Source: Kribbella sp. NBC_00382
GTDB taxonomy: Bacteria > Actinomycetota > Actinomycetes > Propionibacteriales > Kribbellaceae
DNA length: 64,000 bases
NCBI RefSeq assembly: GCF_036067295.1
Contig: NZ_CP107954.1
Location: forward strand, 2,976,001-3,040,000
Reading direction: 5' to 3'
Shown: one piece after another, positions 25,593 to 36,371 of the stretch
Layout of the letters: each line of letters opens with the position of its first letter
How positions within the stretch are numbered: the first letter of the stretch is position 1
Program-made: the position numbers and the translations under genes
The notes under the pieces: model-generated
The model's database searches: none
What the model saw: the letters and a program-made list of their open reading frames with translations, nothing else
What the model was told of the DNA's origin: nothing

Positions 25593-27146
25593 TCAGAACC
25601 CTGCAGTGATGCGGGTGAAGTCCCAGTTGTTCTGGGCGATACCGCTGCAGTTGGAGACGACGCCGCCGCCCGCGCACCCGCGGTCACGGTTCACGCCCCA
25701 GAACGCCAGCCGGGCCAGGCCGTTGTTCTTGGCCCAGGTGGTGATGTTCTGCCAGGTCGCCGTCGTGGTCATCTCCTGCTGGTCGGACAGACCGTTCATC
25801 CCGGAGATGCCCTGGTGGGCGTAGGCCTGCGCGGTGGTCCAGCCGAAGACGGCCTTCAGCTTGTTGTTCAGGCCGGTGGACGCGCCGACCGTGTCGTTGT
25901 AGATGTTGCTGCTGCCGAAGTCGAACGGCATCAGGGTGAAGATGTCGATGTTCGCGCCCAGCGCCTGGGACCGCTCGATCAGCCGGTTGCCGTAGTAGTT
26001 CGGGCCGGTGGTCGAGGTGCCGAAGGTCAGGATCGTCTGGATGCCGGGGTTGTTCTGCTTGACGATCTTCAGCGCGTTCAGGATCCGGTCCTGGACGGCC
26101 TCGTTCTCGAACTCGTCGGTGTTCTCGATGTCGATGTCGATCGCCTTCAGGCCGTAGGCGCTGATCACCGACTGGTAGGCGCCGGCGAGTGCTTCCGGCG
26201 TGCTGCAGTTCGGGCCGAGCTTGTTGCCCTGCCAGCCGCCGATCGACGGGACGATGTCGCCGCCGGCCGCGCGGATCTGCGAGATCGTGGTGGCGTCGAT
26301 GCTGCCCTGGAGCGGCCGGTTGCCGTCCCATGCCGCGTTGCAGCCGCCGGACGACAGGATGAAGGCCATCGTGAACCACTTGATGCCGGTGGCGCTCATG
26401 ACGGTTGCCGGGCTCGGCGGGTCGCCCCAGCCCATCCACAGGTACGGCGCGGCCTTACGGCTGGCCGGCGGTGGGTCGCCGCCACCCGTCTTGGTGGTCA
26501 CCGAGACGGAGCCCGACTTGGGTCCTTCGCCGGCGCTGTTCGAGCCGCTGACCTGGTAGCTGTACGCCGTGTTGGCCGTCAGCCCGGAATCCGTGTAGGA
26601 CGTGCCACTCGGAGTACCGACCTTGGTGCCGTTGCGGTAGACGTTGTAGCTGGTGGCACCGCTAGCTGCCGACCAGGTGAGGCTCACCGAGTTCGCTGTG
26701 GAGGTACCGGCCAGTCCTGACGGTGTGCCCGGTACTGTGCCGCCGCCACCGCCTGTGCAGGAACCGCCGTTCAGTCGGCAGGCGGAGATACCGGGGAAGT
26801 TGCCCGGGCTGCCGTTGAAGCCGAAGGTGACACTGGCACCGGGCGCTAGCGGCCCGGCCCAGCTGGGCGGTGTGAACGTGTGGGTCTGCCCGCTGCTGAC
26901 ACGGGTGGCGTCCCACGAGCTGCTGATGGTGTAGCCGGACGGGAAGTCCAGGGCGACCGACCAGGTGCTGATCGAGGCGGAGGTGCCGTTCGTGACGGTC
27001 ACCTTGCCCTCGAATCCGCTGCCCCAGTCGGACACCTTCGTGAAGGCCGCGCTCACCGGTGCGGCCGAGGCCGCGGGGATGAACAGGACGGACATCACCA
27101 CTGCTGCGATCGCCGCGATGGCGACCGAAATGCGCTTGCGTTTCAT
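25593..27146 (-). CDS. Secreted GH18 chitinase with CBM2 and FnIII
   Basis: A 517-residue exported enzyme. A Sec signal peptide (SVAIAAIAAVVMSVLFIPAA) precedes a CBM2 (about residues 33-130, DWGSGFEGKVTVTNG, paired Cys in CRLNGGSC), a Gly-rich linker, FnIII (about 140-220) and a GH18 domain (about 235-517) with the motif LKAIDIDIENTDEF. The CBM2 suggests binding of crystalline chitin or cellulose. It starts 28 bases after the stop of the upstream chitinase and is probably in the same transcript. Confidence 0.92.
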   Translation of the reverse strand: MKRKRISVAIAAIAAVVMSVLFIPAASAAPVSAAFTKVSDWGSGFEGKVTVTNGTSASISTWSVALDFPSGYTISSSWDATRVSSGQTHTFTPPSWAGPLAPGASVTFGFNGSPGNFPGISACRLNGGSCTGGGGGTVPGTPSGLAGTSTANSVSLTWSAASGATSYNVYRNGTKVGTPSGTSYTDSGLTANTAYSYQVSGSNSAGEGPKSGSVSVTTKTGGGDPPPASRKAAPYLWMGWGDPPSPATVMSATGIKWFTMAFILSSGGCNAAWDGNRPLQGSIDATTISQIRAAGGDIVPSIGGWQGNKLGPNCSTPEALAGAYQSVISAYGLKAIDIDIENTDEFENEAVQDRILNALKIVKQNNPGIQTILTFGTSTTGPNYYGNRLIERSQALGANIDIFTLMPFDFGSSNIYNDTVGASTGLNNKLKAVFGWTTAQAYAHQGISGMNGLSDQQEMTTTATWQNITTWAKNNGLARLAFWGVNRDRGCAGGGVVSNCSGIAQNNWDFTRITAGF

Positions 27147-27174
27147 TGTGCTCCGATCAGTGGGCGGTACGTGA

Positions 27175-28926
<1,752 letters not shown>

Positions 28927-28964
28927 GGGGCGGACCTCCATCAAGGAGCTGTGAGGAGTGCACG

Positions 28965-28983
28965 GGTGTCCAGCAGGTGTCCA
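28965..28983. promoter_or_regulatory. Direct repeat upstream of chitinase operon
   Basis: GGTGTCCA occurs at 28965-28972 and again at 28976-28983, 11 bp apart, one helical turn. Direct repeats overlap chitinase promoters in streptomycetes, but the sequence differs. The rest of 28984-29174 holds no recognised element. Confidence 0.35.
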
Positions 28984-29174
28984 CGAATGGACGCTTGCCG
29001 AGCGTTCTGAGAGAAACTTAGTTAAGGACGCTTCGAAAGGAACCGTAGCTCTTCACCGCCCGCAGGTCGCCGGGTCGCGATGGCGGGTTGCCGCTGCTGA
29101 CGGATATCCGACAGTTCTCCACAGCCTTGGTTTTTCTTCCCGCCGCGGCGCGAAACGACGGCACCTTCTAGGGC

Positions 29175-30410
29175 ATGGACAACCTTCTTCCGACCCGCAC
29201 CCTGATCCCCGCCCAGCCGTCCGCCCGGACGCCTGCTTCGACACCTGGCTGGACACCTGCGTCGACACCTGGTTGGACACCTGTGTCGGCCTCCTCGGCG
29301 ACAGCGCCCCCGACCGTCTTGCTCGCCAGCGCCGACGACCTGCTGCTGGACGACCTGCTCCGGCTAGCCGCCGCCGCGGAGGTGACCCCACGCGTCGAAC
29401 ACGACCTCCTCGGCCTACGCCGCAACTGGCAGACCGCCGTCCTCATCGTCGTCGGCCAAGACCTCGCCGAACCCCTGGCCCGCACCCAACCCCCACGTCG
29501 CCCCGGCGTCCTCCTGGCCGCCCGCGCCCCCACCACCTCCGCCCGCCTCCCGCCACTCATGCCCACACCCATCGGCGCGCCCGACACCTATCGGCATGCC
29601 CTCGCGATCGGCGCCGAAGGCGCTTTCGTCCTACCCGCCGACGAGGCCGAGCTCAGCACAAAGCTCTCCGACGCACTGGACGGCGGCACCCGAACAGCCA
29701 TCACCCTCGCCATCGTCGGTGGCTGCGGTGGTGCGGGCGCAACCACCCTGGCGGCGGCCGTGGCGGTAACCGCCGGCCGCCGAGGCCTGCGCAGCATGCT
29801 GATCGACGGCGACCCACTGGGCGGCGGCATCGAACTGGTCCTCGGCACCGAGCACTACGAAGGCTCGCGCTGGCCGGCCCTCCTGAACGCCGCCGGCCGA
29901 GTCAGCGCCAGCGCACTCCGAGCCGCCCTCCCCTCGGTCGATGGCCTCGCCGTGCTCTCGTGGGACCGGTCAGACGTGACCGCCCTGCCACCAGAAGCAA
30001 TGCGCTCGGTGCTCGGCGCCGCCCAACGCAGCAGCGACCTAGTCGTCGTCGATCTCCCGCGCCGCCCGGACCCAGCATCAGAGGAGGCCTTCGTCCGCGC
30101 AACCTCAACGCTAGTGGTGGTGCCTCGCGACGTGCGCTCTTGTGCAGCAGCAGCGCGGTTGGTTGCCCCTCTACGCCAGGTCGCCCACGATCTTCGAGTT
30201 GTCGCCCGAGAGCCCGGCCTCAATGGCCTGTCTGCCCTGGATGTCGCCGATCACCTGTCGCTGCCCCTGGCCGCCAAGCTCGGCTATGAGCGCGATCTAC
30301 CGTCAGTCCTCGACGACGGCCGCTTCGATCCACGGCCACGGAGCGCGTTGGGGCGCGCGGCGAACGAGGTACTGGACCTGTTCGGTCTCCACGGGTTGCT
30401 CGCGGCATGA
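29175..30410 (+). CDS. Septum-site-determining (Ssd)-like / CpaE-type ATPase
   Basis: A 411-residue protein of the Ssd/CpaE MinD-like family that heads tad loci in actinobacteria. The ATPase domain starts around residue 178 (LAIVGGCGGAGATTLAAAVA); the Walker A loop is deviant, with Ala where MinD has the second Lys. MLIDGDPLGGGIELVLG follows, then DLVVVDLP as Walker B. The N-terminal 35 residues contain two near-identical TPASTPGW units, from a 24-bp direct repeat at about 29230-29278. It is translationally coupled to tadA (ATGA). Confidence 0.85.
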   Translation: MDNLLPTRTLIPAQPSARTPASTPGWTPASTPGWTPVSASSATAPPTVLLASADDLLLDDLLRLAAAAEVTPRVEHDLLGLRRNWQTAVLIVVGQDLAEPLARTQPPRRPGVLLAARAPTTSARLPPLMPTPIGAPDTYRHALAIGAEGAFVLPADEAELSTKLSDALDGGTRTAITLAIVGGCGGAGATTLAAAVAVTAGRRGLRSMLIDGDPLGGGIELVLGTEHYEGSRWPALLNAAGRVSASALRAALPSVDGLAVLSWDRSDVTALPPEAMRSVLGAAQRSSDLVVVDLPRRPDPASEEAFVRATSTLVVVPRDVRSCAAAARLVAPLRQVAHDLRVVAREPGLNGLSALDVADHLSLPLAAKLGYERDLPSVLDDGRFDPRPRSALGRAANEVLDLFGLHGLLAA

Positions 30411-31564
30411 GTATCTCGCCCGAACTCCTCGAACGCGTCCGCAGAACCCTTGCAGAGAAGGGATCTGAGCCAACCCCCGCGCTGGTGGCCGCAGCCCTGC
30501 GCGCCGACGGCACTCTCGTCGGCGACTCGATCGTGCTCGCCGTCGTGGCTGCTCTCCATCGCGAGGCAATGGGTGCGGGCCCGCTCGACGGACTGCTCTC
30601 GGAGGCCGGCATCACAGACATCCTGGTGAACGGCCCCAACGAGGTCTACGTCGATCGGGGTTCGGGCCTCGAACGCATCGCGTTGAGAACGGGCGACGAA
30701 ACCGCCGTACGACGCCTCGCCACCCGTCTAGCCGCGGCCGCCGGCCGCCGCCTGGACGACGCGACCCCATACGTGGACGTCCGCCTCCCCGACGGCACCC
30801 GCTTCCACGCCGTGCTCTCACCGATCGCCGCTCCTGGAACCTGCCTCTCCCTCCGAGTCCCCTCCCGAAAGGTCTTCACCCTCGACGACCTCGTCGCGGC
30901 CGGCTCTCTCCCCTCCAGCGGCGCCTCCATCCTGCGAGACCTCCTAGACGCCCGCGTCGCCTTCCTGATCAGCGGCGGCACCGGCACGGGAAAGACGACC
31001 CTCCTCAATTCCCTGCTCTCCTTGGTCGATCCTTCGGAGCGCCTGGTCCTGGTCGAGGACGCGAGCGAGCTCTACCCCGATCATCCCCACGTGGTCCGCC
31101 TCGAGGCCCGCCCACCCAACGTCGAAGGCGCCGGCGAGATCTCCCTGCGCGACCTAGTCCGTCAAGCGCTCCGAATGCGCCCGGACCGCCTGGTTGTAGG
31201 CGAAGTCCGTGGCCCCGAAGTCGTCGATCTACTGAGCGCCCTGAACACCGGCCACGAAGGGGGTTGCGGCACCGTCCATGCCAACTCCGCCGCCGACATC
31301 CCAGCCCGCCTGGAAGCCCTAGGCGCCATGGCCGGTCTGACCCGAGAAGCCATCCACAGCCAGATCTCCTCAGCCCTCCACGCCGTAATCCACCTGACCC
31401 GCTCCTCCAACGGCACCCGTCGCATCACAGAAATCCGAGCCATCACCCGAACCCCCGCCGGCCAAGCCATCGCCATCCCCGCCATCGAATTCACCCCCAC
31501 CGGCCCACCCAAACTTCACCAAGCCGCCAGCCTCTTCACCCACCACCTCTCAGGAGCAGCCTGA
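30407..31564 (+). CDS. tadA: TadA/CpaF-family secretion ATPase
   Basis: A 385-residue hexameric ATPase for Flp/Tad pilus assembly, with Walker A (ISGGTGTGKTTLLNSLL), Asp box (VLVEDASEL), Walker B (PDRLVVGEVRGPEV) and His box (GHEGGCGTVHANSA). It drives pilin export at the cytoplasmic membrane together with TadB and TadC. It overlaps ssd by 4 bases and the tadB stop/start by one base. Confidence 0.92.
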   Translation: MSISPELLERVRRTLAEKGSEPTPALVAAALRADGTLVGDSIVLAVVAALHREAMGAGPLDGLLSEAGITDILVNGPNEVYVDRGSGLERIALRTGDETAVRRLATRLAAAAGRRLDDATPYVDVRLPDGTRFHAVLSPIAAPGTCLSLRVPSRKVFTLDDLVAAGSLPSSGASILRDLLDARVAFLISGGTGTGKTTLLNSLLSLVDPSERLVLVEDASELYPDHPHVVRLEARPPNVEGAGEISLRDLVRQALRMRPDRLVVGEVRGPEVVDLLSALNTGHEGGCGTVHANSAADIPARLEALGAMAGLTREAIHSQISSALHAVIHLTRSSNGTRRITEIRAITRTPAGQAIAIPAIEFTPTGPPKLHQAASLFTHHLSGAA

Positions 31565-32415
31565 TGCGAGCCCTCACAGCGCTGCTGGTTTCGGCCACGG
31601 TCCTCACGCTGCTCCCGACCCCAACCCGAGCCCTTCACCGCCTCAGCTCGCAGCCCTCGAGACCCCGTAGCCAGTCCCAGCTCTCTGCGGGCAGCGGCGC
31701 CTTCGCCCGATCGACCAAGCGCCGACTAGGCGTCCTGACCGCGATCGTTGCCCTAGGCGCCTTAGTCGCGGTATCGACAGATCCATCGGTGGTAGTGATC
31801 GCGCTGACCATCGGTGTCGTCGCACTGGTAGTGATCAAGCAACGCACGCGTACCGCTCGGGCACGGGTGGCAGCCGCGCGACGAGCCGCAGTGATCGAAG
31901 CCTGCGACGTCCTGGCAGCCGAACTAACCGCCGGCCGCCCACCAGCAGCCGCCCTGGAAGGCGCCGCCACCGTCTGCCCAGACCTCCAGGTCGCGTCAGC
32001 AGCAGCCAAGCTAGGCGGCGACGTCCCATCCCTCCTGGAACTGCTCGCTGAAACCCCAGGCGCAGAAGGCCTCCGAGCCCTAGCCGCAGCCTGGCGAGTA
32101 GCCGACGAATCCGGCGCAGCCTTCGCCGTTATCGCCGAACGCCTAGCCCACTCCCTCCGCGCCGACGAATCCATCCGCCACCAAATCACCACCAGCATGG
32201 CCGGCACCCAAGCCACCGCCCGCCTACTAGCCGTCCTCCCCATCTTCGGCACAGCCCTCGGCTACGCCCTAGGCGCCAACCCCCTCGCCTTCCTGACCCA
32301 AACCCCACCCGGCTGGCTCTGCCTAGCCCTAGGTCTAACGCTCTCCACCCTCGGCCTCCACTGGACCAACACCCAAACCAAACCCCCAGGCACCCCCCGC
32401 CACCACCCAACCTGA
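31564..32415 (+). CDS. tadB: TadB-like type II secretion F-domain protein
   Basis: This 283-residue protein has N-terminal hydrophobic segments, a soluble helical domain with the T2SSF pattern (VIEACDVLAAELTAGRPPAA, SGAAFAVIAERLA) and two C-terminal membrane helices (LLAVLPIFGTALGYALGANP). It forms the platform of the Tad pilus with TadC. ATG 31564 overlaps the tadA stop. Codons ending in A (CTA, CGA, CCA) are unusually frequent for this genome. Confidence 0.82.
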   Translation: MRALTALLVSATVLTLLPTPTRALHRLSSQPSRPRSQSQLSAGSGAFARSTKRRLGVLTAIVALGALVAVSTDPSVVVIALTIGVVALVVIKQRTRTARARVAAARRAAVIEACDVLAAELTAGRPPAAALEGAATVCPDLQVASAAAKLGGDVPSLLELLAETPGAEGLRALAAAWRVADESGAAFAVIAERLAHSLRADESIRHQITTSMAGTQATARLLAVLPIFGTALGYALGANPLAFLTQTPPGWLCLALGLTLSTLGLHWTNTQTKPPGTPRHHPT

Positions 32416-32495
32416 CCACCACCGCCGACCCACGACCCAGCGACCCACCTCCGGGATCTCGCCCGCCCGACCTCAACTACCAGCCTTGGACTCCG

Positions 32496-33329
32496 ATGCT
32501 GATCCCCGTTCACAACGCGTTGGCTGCGACTCCCAGCGCTGTCCTTCCCACGCTGACAGCGTTCGGCGCCCCGGGGCCGGTCATGCCTGCCTTGGCGGCG
32601 GCTCTCGCCGTGGTGCTGCTTCTTCCAACCCCACCCGGCCGGCGGCGACTGGCCAGACATCGCCCTCTTCTCAACACCCGTTGGCCGTTCAACCTCGCGA
32701 CAACAAAGGAGCTGCCACCAGCCACCCGACGCCTCCACCTCATGGTCGCCGCCATCGCCGCAGCAGGCCTACTCCTCCTGCTAGGTATCCCAGGCGGCCT
32801 CATCCCCGCAGCCATCGCATTCCTCGGCACCCCAATAGCCCTAGGTCGCCTAGAGCCAGCAGCCACCCGACAACGCACAGCCCGCCTCACCGCCGATCTC
32901 CCACTAGCAGTGGACCTGCTAGCAGCTTGCCTACGAGCCGGCCGCCCACCTCAAGCCGCGATCAACGTCGTCGCCAAATCCCTCGGCGGCCCACTCGCCG
33001 ACCTCCTCACCGAGGTCGAACGCCGCATGAACCTCGGCGCCGACCCCATCGACGCCTGGTCCACCCTCCTCAAAGAACCATCCTGCGCAGCCTTCGCCCG
33101 CGCCACCCAACGGGCCCTCCGCTCCGGCGCCCCACTCGCAAAGATCCTCGAACACCAAGCAGACGACGTCCGTCAGACCCGTCGCTGGTCCGCCGAAGCG
33201 CACGCCCGTGCAGTCGAATCCCGCTCAGTCGTCCCGCTAGGCCTGTGCTTCCTCCCAGCGTTCATGCTGCTGGGCATCATCCCCACGATCGCCAGCTCGC
33301 TGTCCGGCCTGCTCAGCTTCCTAGGCTGA
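32496..33329 (+). CDS. tadC: TadC-like type II secretion F-domain protein
   Basis: This 277-residue protein has the same F-domain architecture as its neighbour: membrane helices, then LPLAVDLLAACLRAGRPPQA and FARATQRALRSGAPLAKILE, and a final membrane helix (CFLPAFMLLGIIPTIASSL). It partners TadB in the pilus platform. No clear Shine-Dalgarno precedes ATG 32496; 80 bases separate it from tadB. Its 3' end overlaps the convergent YCII gene by 9 bases. Confidence 0.8.
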   Translation: MLIPVHNALAATPSAVLPTLTAFGAPGPVMPALAAALAVVLLLPTPPGRRRLARHRPLLNTRWPFNLATTKELPPATRRLHLMVAAIAAAGLLLLLGIPGGLIPAAIAFLGTPIALGRLEPAATRQRTARLTADLPLAVDLLAACLRAGRPPQAAINVVAKSLGGPLADLLTEVERRMNLGADPIDAWSTLLKEPSCAAFARATQRALRSGAPLAKILEHQADDVRQTRRWSAEAHARAVESRSVVPLGLCFLPAFMLLGIIPTIASSLSGLLSFLG

Positions 33330-33620
33330 AGGCTTCTCCCGGTACGGTTCCAGCGCCGACGCGACATTCGTTGCGAGAAAACGCGTGACCCGATATTCAC
33401 AGATCCCCGCAACAGCAAACGGATCCCCGGCCACCAGTTCCTCCATCGCCGCGCGATCATCGCCGACCGCAATGATCACCCCGCCATCTCGCGGTTCCTT
33501 GCGCCCCGACGCGACGAACACCCCTGCGTCGAACTGCCCCCTCACCCAGCTCAGATGATCCGCCATCAACTCGTCAGCACGTGCCAGCGGCGCGGTATAG
33601 GTCAGCTCCAGAACAAACAT
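33321..33620 (-). CDS. YCII-family protein
   Basis: This 99-residue protein has the YciI ferredoxin-like fold pattern (FVLELTYTAPLARADELMAD with the conserved His in DHLSWVRGQF, SGRKEPRDGGVIIAVGDD, DPFAVAGICEYRVTRF). YciI-like proteins may be small hydrolases or dehydrochlorinase relatives; the substrate is unknown. ATG 33620 is preferred to a GTG at 33629. It lies inside the tad locus on the opposite strand, part of an inserted segment. Confidence 0.75.
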   Translation of the reverse strand: MFVLELTYTAPLARADELMADHLSWVRGQFDAGVFVASGRKEPRDGGVIIAVGDDRAAMEELVAGDPFAVAGICEYRVTRFLATNVASALEPYREKPSA

Positions 33621-33655
33621 GCCGATCACGCTAACCCGGACGCACCGCCCTCAGG

Positions 33656-34794
33656 TCAGTCGCCCTGTTCGGCTGCCTCCAGCAAAGCCTCCGCCGCAGA
33701 GGTCCGCGCATACAGAGCAACCCGTCCCACCCGATGCGGAGTGACCAACCCTCCAGCACGCAACGCCCCCAGATGCTGCGAGACGCCACCGGCGATCAGC
33801 CCGATGCGCACAGCCAGCTCTGTCGTAGACCGAGGCGAGTCGAGCAGCATCAACACCCCCGCCCGAGACCGACCCAGTACTGCGGCGACACCGGCCGACG
33901 TGGTCCGTACCGGCTCACTCCAGAGCGTAGCCACCCCACGAGCCGGATAGGTCAGCGTCGGCTGCCACGGCGGAATCGTGCTCGAGCACACCGTCGGCCA
34001 GACAAAGGCAGACGGCGTCATCAGCAACCCTTCGCCGGCCAGCTGACGCACGCCTTTGAACCGCCGGTGCCTGATCTGCAAAGACTCGTCAAGCCACTTC
34101 ACAGTGCCGGCCAGGTCATCGAAGAGCCAGGCATGCCCCGCCTGACTCAGCTTCCGCCCGCGATAAAGCAGATCCCCCTCAAGCAATGTGCGGATCCGTC
34201 CCCAATGCGGTGCGATCGCCAGTTCCCAGTACGCCTCCACTTGCTCAGCCAACCGCTCGACGCCACCCACCGGATCGACGTACAGCTCACCGACCGCAGC
34301 CGTCGGCATGCCGCTCGCCCTGCCGCGGATACTCGCCCTGCCGCTGCCGCTGCCGCTGCCGCTGCCGCTGCCGCTGGCACGGCCGCCCGAGCGGGTGCTC
34401 GCATGTCGTCGTTGGCGGGGGAGGGAGGCCTCATCGAGGGAGCCGATCGGGTTCTTCCAGGCCTACGCCAGTACGTCGAGGTCGGCGCGGACCTGGTCGG
34501 CGGGGACTCGGCGTAGCGCGCTCAGGTCCGTGGCCAGGTCGGGTACCGGAGTCTGCTGCGGCGGGGTGAGGAAGTCGGCGAGATACCAGACCCGCGGATC
34601 GATCAGGTCGAAGAGCGGCCCGAGCTCGGCCCCCGAACGGCAGATCCGCTCGGTCGTCGTCTCAGCCAACGCCGGCGGAACGTCTGCGAACGCGGAGTCT
34701 TGAGCAACCAGATGCTCGCGACGACCTCCCACAGCGGCGAGACCGCCAGCCGCGTCCGGGCAAGGTCCTCCACGGTGAAGGTGATCGTCAGCAA
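33656..34794 (-). pseudogene. Disrupted ArsR-type regulator (DUF5937-like N-terminus)
   Basis: Three pieces together resemble one regulator of about 375 residues. The N-terminus from TTG 34794 (ITFTVEDLARTRLAVSPLWE) shifts frame after about 34700. The next piece (FDLIDPRVWYLADFLTPPQQ) ends at an in-frame TAG (34463-34465). The same frame then continues through a Ser-Gly repeat into a C-terminal winged helix (STTELAVRIGLIAGGVSQHL). One frameshift plus one nonsense codon suggest decay, though a truncated product from 34309 could still be made. Its promoter dyad at 34811-34828 is intact. Confidence 0.7.
34338..34376. repeat. (CTGCCG)6.5 microsatellite
   Basis: Six exact CTGCCG hexamers (34338-34373) plus CTG lie inside the disrupted ArsR-type gene, where the minus strand would encode alternating Ser and Gly. 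Slippage here changes length by two codons per unit and would not shift frame. Confidence 0.9.
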
Positions 34795-34810
34795 CTCTGT
34801 CGCCTTGTCG

Positions 34811-34828
34811 ATTTAGTAGTAGCTAAAT
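34811..34828. promoter_or_regulatory. Operator-like dyad upstream of ArsR-type gene
   Basis: ATTTAG-TAGTAG-CTAAAT is an AT-rich 18-bp inverted repeat 16 bases upstream of the TTG start, typical of ArsR-type autoregulatory operators. Confidence 0.55.
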
Positions 34829-34871
34829 CATTGCAGAAGGCTGCCTGATCGCGGCGAGTCTGTCGGCATGA

Positions 34872-35192
34872 CTCTGGAATCAACGAGATCAATCCGACCG
34901 GGAACACGAAGCAGTTCTTGATCATTGCTCAGAGCAATCAATCGCCTTCGTCCCCTGGCTGCCGATCGCGCAGGGTGGCCATGCGACTTCACGGGTGGTG
35001 ACTGCTATCGCCGACGAGCTGGGTGCTATGTCTGCGCAGATTTCCCTTGCCTGGTTGCTGCATCGCTCGCCCGTGATGGTTCCGATTCCGGAAACGAAGT
35101 CGATCGATCATCTCCAGGAGAACGTGGCGGCGGCCCGGAGCCAGCTGACCCCGGAGCAGCTGACTCGCCTGGCCGGCGCCGGTAATTCGTAG
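34872..35192 (+). pseudogene. Aldo/keto reductase, C-terminal fragment
   Basis: A 106-codon frame without a start codon reads as the end of an aldo/keto reductase: SDREHEAVLDHCSEQSIAFV, PWLPIAQGG, then AQISLAWLLHRSPVMVPIP and SIDHLQENVAAA. Upstream the frame is closed by TGA at 34869-34871. The N-terminal two thirds, with the catalytic Tyr, are missing. It lies divergent from the broken ArsR-type gene, a typical regulator/target pair, so both probably came together and decayed. Confidence 0.85.
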
Positions 35193-35294
35193 TTGTCCCC
35201 AGGTTGAAAACTCCTTTCCTGCAAGGGCTCTGTCGACGGCACCTTGTCAGTAAGTCGTCCCGGAGCAGCCGGGCGGCAGATCAGGAGGTTCGAC

Positions 35295-35504
35295 ATGTCC
35301 AAGGCGCTGGTACCCGCTCGCCGATCCCGCAAGCGCACCGAGCGCGGTGCCGCCACCGCGGAGTATGCCGTGACGGTGGTCGCGGCCTGCGGGATCGGTG
35401 GCGTCCTCATCGCGCTGTTCAAGTCGCCGGCGATGCTGACGTTGCTCAAGGCAATCATCAACTACGCGCTCAAGGCCGCCGGTGTCGACGGCGTGCAACT
35501 CTGA
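35295..35504 (+). CDS. Flp-like pilin (DUF4244)
   Basis: A 69-residue protein with a basic N-terminus, then the prepilin-like junction ERGAATAEYAV and a hydrophobic helix (TVVAACGIGGVLIALF). The Gly followed four residues later by Glu-Tyr matches the Flp prepilin cleavage site. It is very likely the pilus subunit or a pseudopilin of the tad system. AGGAGG at 35283-35288 precedes ATG 35295. Confidence 0.82.
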   Translation: MSKALVPARRSRKRTERGAATAEYAVTVVAACGIGGVLIALFKSPAMLTLLKAIINYALKAAGVDGVQL

Positions 35505-35581
35505 CGCACGGCAGTAGCCCTCCGGCCGCGGCGCCTCCCCTCGTCGCCGCGGCCGGCCCACCCAGCCTGGAAGGACCTGCC

Positions 35582-35980
35582 ATGCGAACCCGAGACGAAC
35601 GCGGATCCGTCACGGCCGAGGCCGCCTTCGTATTCCCTGTACTACTTGCTGTGCTGGCCCTCGGCCTCTGGCTGGTCGGCACGGTGATCACCAACGTCCG
35701 CTGCATCGACGCGGCCCGGGATACAGCCCGAGCCGTCGCACGCGGCGAGTCCATGGAGTCAGCTCGCCAGCTAGGCGAACGCGCAGCCCCACCAGGCGCC
35801 GCCATCACCATCACCCGGCAAGACCTCACCGTCCACGTCGAGGTCACTGCCACCCCATCCAAGCCACGCGGCCTCCTCGCCGCCTTCCCGCATCCGACCC
35901 CCCAAGCCACTGCCGTCATCCAAACCGAACCAGACCTCACCGAACCAGACCTCACAGCATCGGCTCGAGGCGATGGCTGA
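35582..35980 (+). CDS. TadE-like minor pilin
   Basis: This 132-residue protein starts RTRDERGSVTAEAAFVFPVL, the TadE signature, with one N-terminal membrane helix and an extracytoplasmic domain. It has the prepilin-like G-SVTAE junction. The 3' end overlaps the next gene by 8 bases, giving a coupled minor-pilin pair. The tail contains a duplicated TEPDL unit. Confidence 0.82.
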   Translation: MRTRDERGSVTAEAAFVFPVLLAVLALGLWLVGTVITNVRCIDAARDTARAVARGESMESARQLGERAAPPGAAITITRQDLTVHVEVTATPSKPRGLLAAFPHPTPQATAVIQTEPDLTEPDLTASARGDG

Positions 35981-36371
35981 CAGAACAGAGCGCGGCAGCG
36001 CCACCCTGCTGTCCCTCGGAATCGCAGCTGTCCTACTAGCCGCCTGTGCAATGGGAGTGCTGTGGGCCGCGGTATCGGTAGGCCACCATCGAGCCGATGC
36101 AGCCGCCGATCTCGCAGCCCTCAGCGCAGCCCAAGCCCAACAGTCCAACCCCTACACCGCCTGCGCGACCGCCGGCCGAATCGTCGATGCCCAAGGAGCC
36201 TCGCTGAAGTACTGCCAAGCCGAAGGAGACACAATCACCGTCGCTGTAGCGGTGAGGCTCCACCTAGGCGCATTCGGCACGCCGATGCTGACCGGCGAAG
36301 CCCGCGCCGGACCGATCGAAGGAGCAGACTGGCCGAGTGACCGAGGAGAAGACTGGCCGGCTGACGGATGA
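35973..36371 (+). CDS. TadE-like protein of the Rv3654c type
   Basis: This 132-residue protein begins DRTERGSATLLSLGIAAVLL, has one membrane helix, and continues GHHRADAAADLAALSAAQA, a pattern seen in the helicase/secretion-neighbourhood TadE-like family of actinobacteria. Two Cys (TACATAG, KYCQAEG) may form an extracytoplasmic disulfide. It is coupled on both sides by overlap with the TadE-like gene and the NYN gene. Confidence 0.8.
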   Translation: MADRTERGSATLLSLGIAAVLLAACAMGVLWAAVSVGHHRADAAADLAALSAAQAQQSNPYTACATAGRIVDAQGASLKYCQAEGDTITVAVAVRLHLGAFGTPMLTGEARAGPIEGADWPSDRGEDWPADG

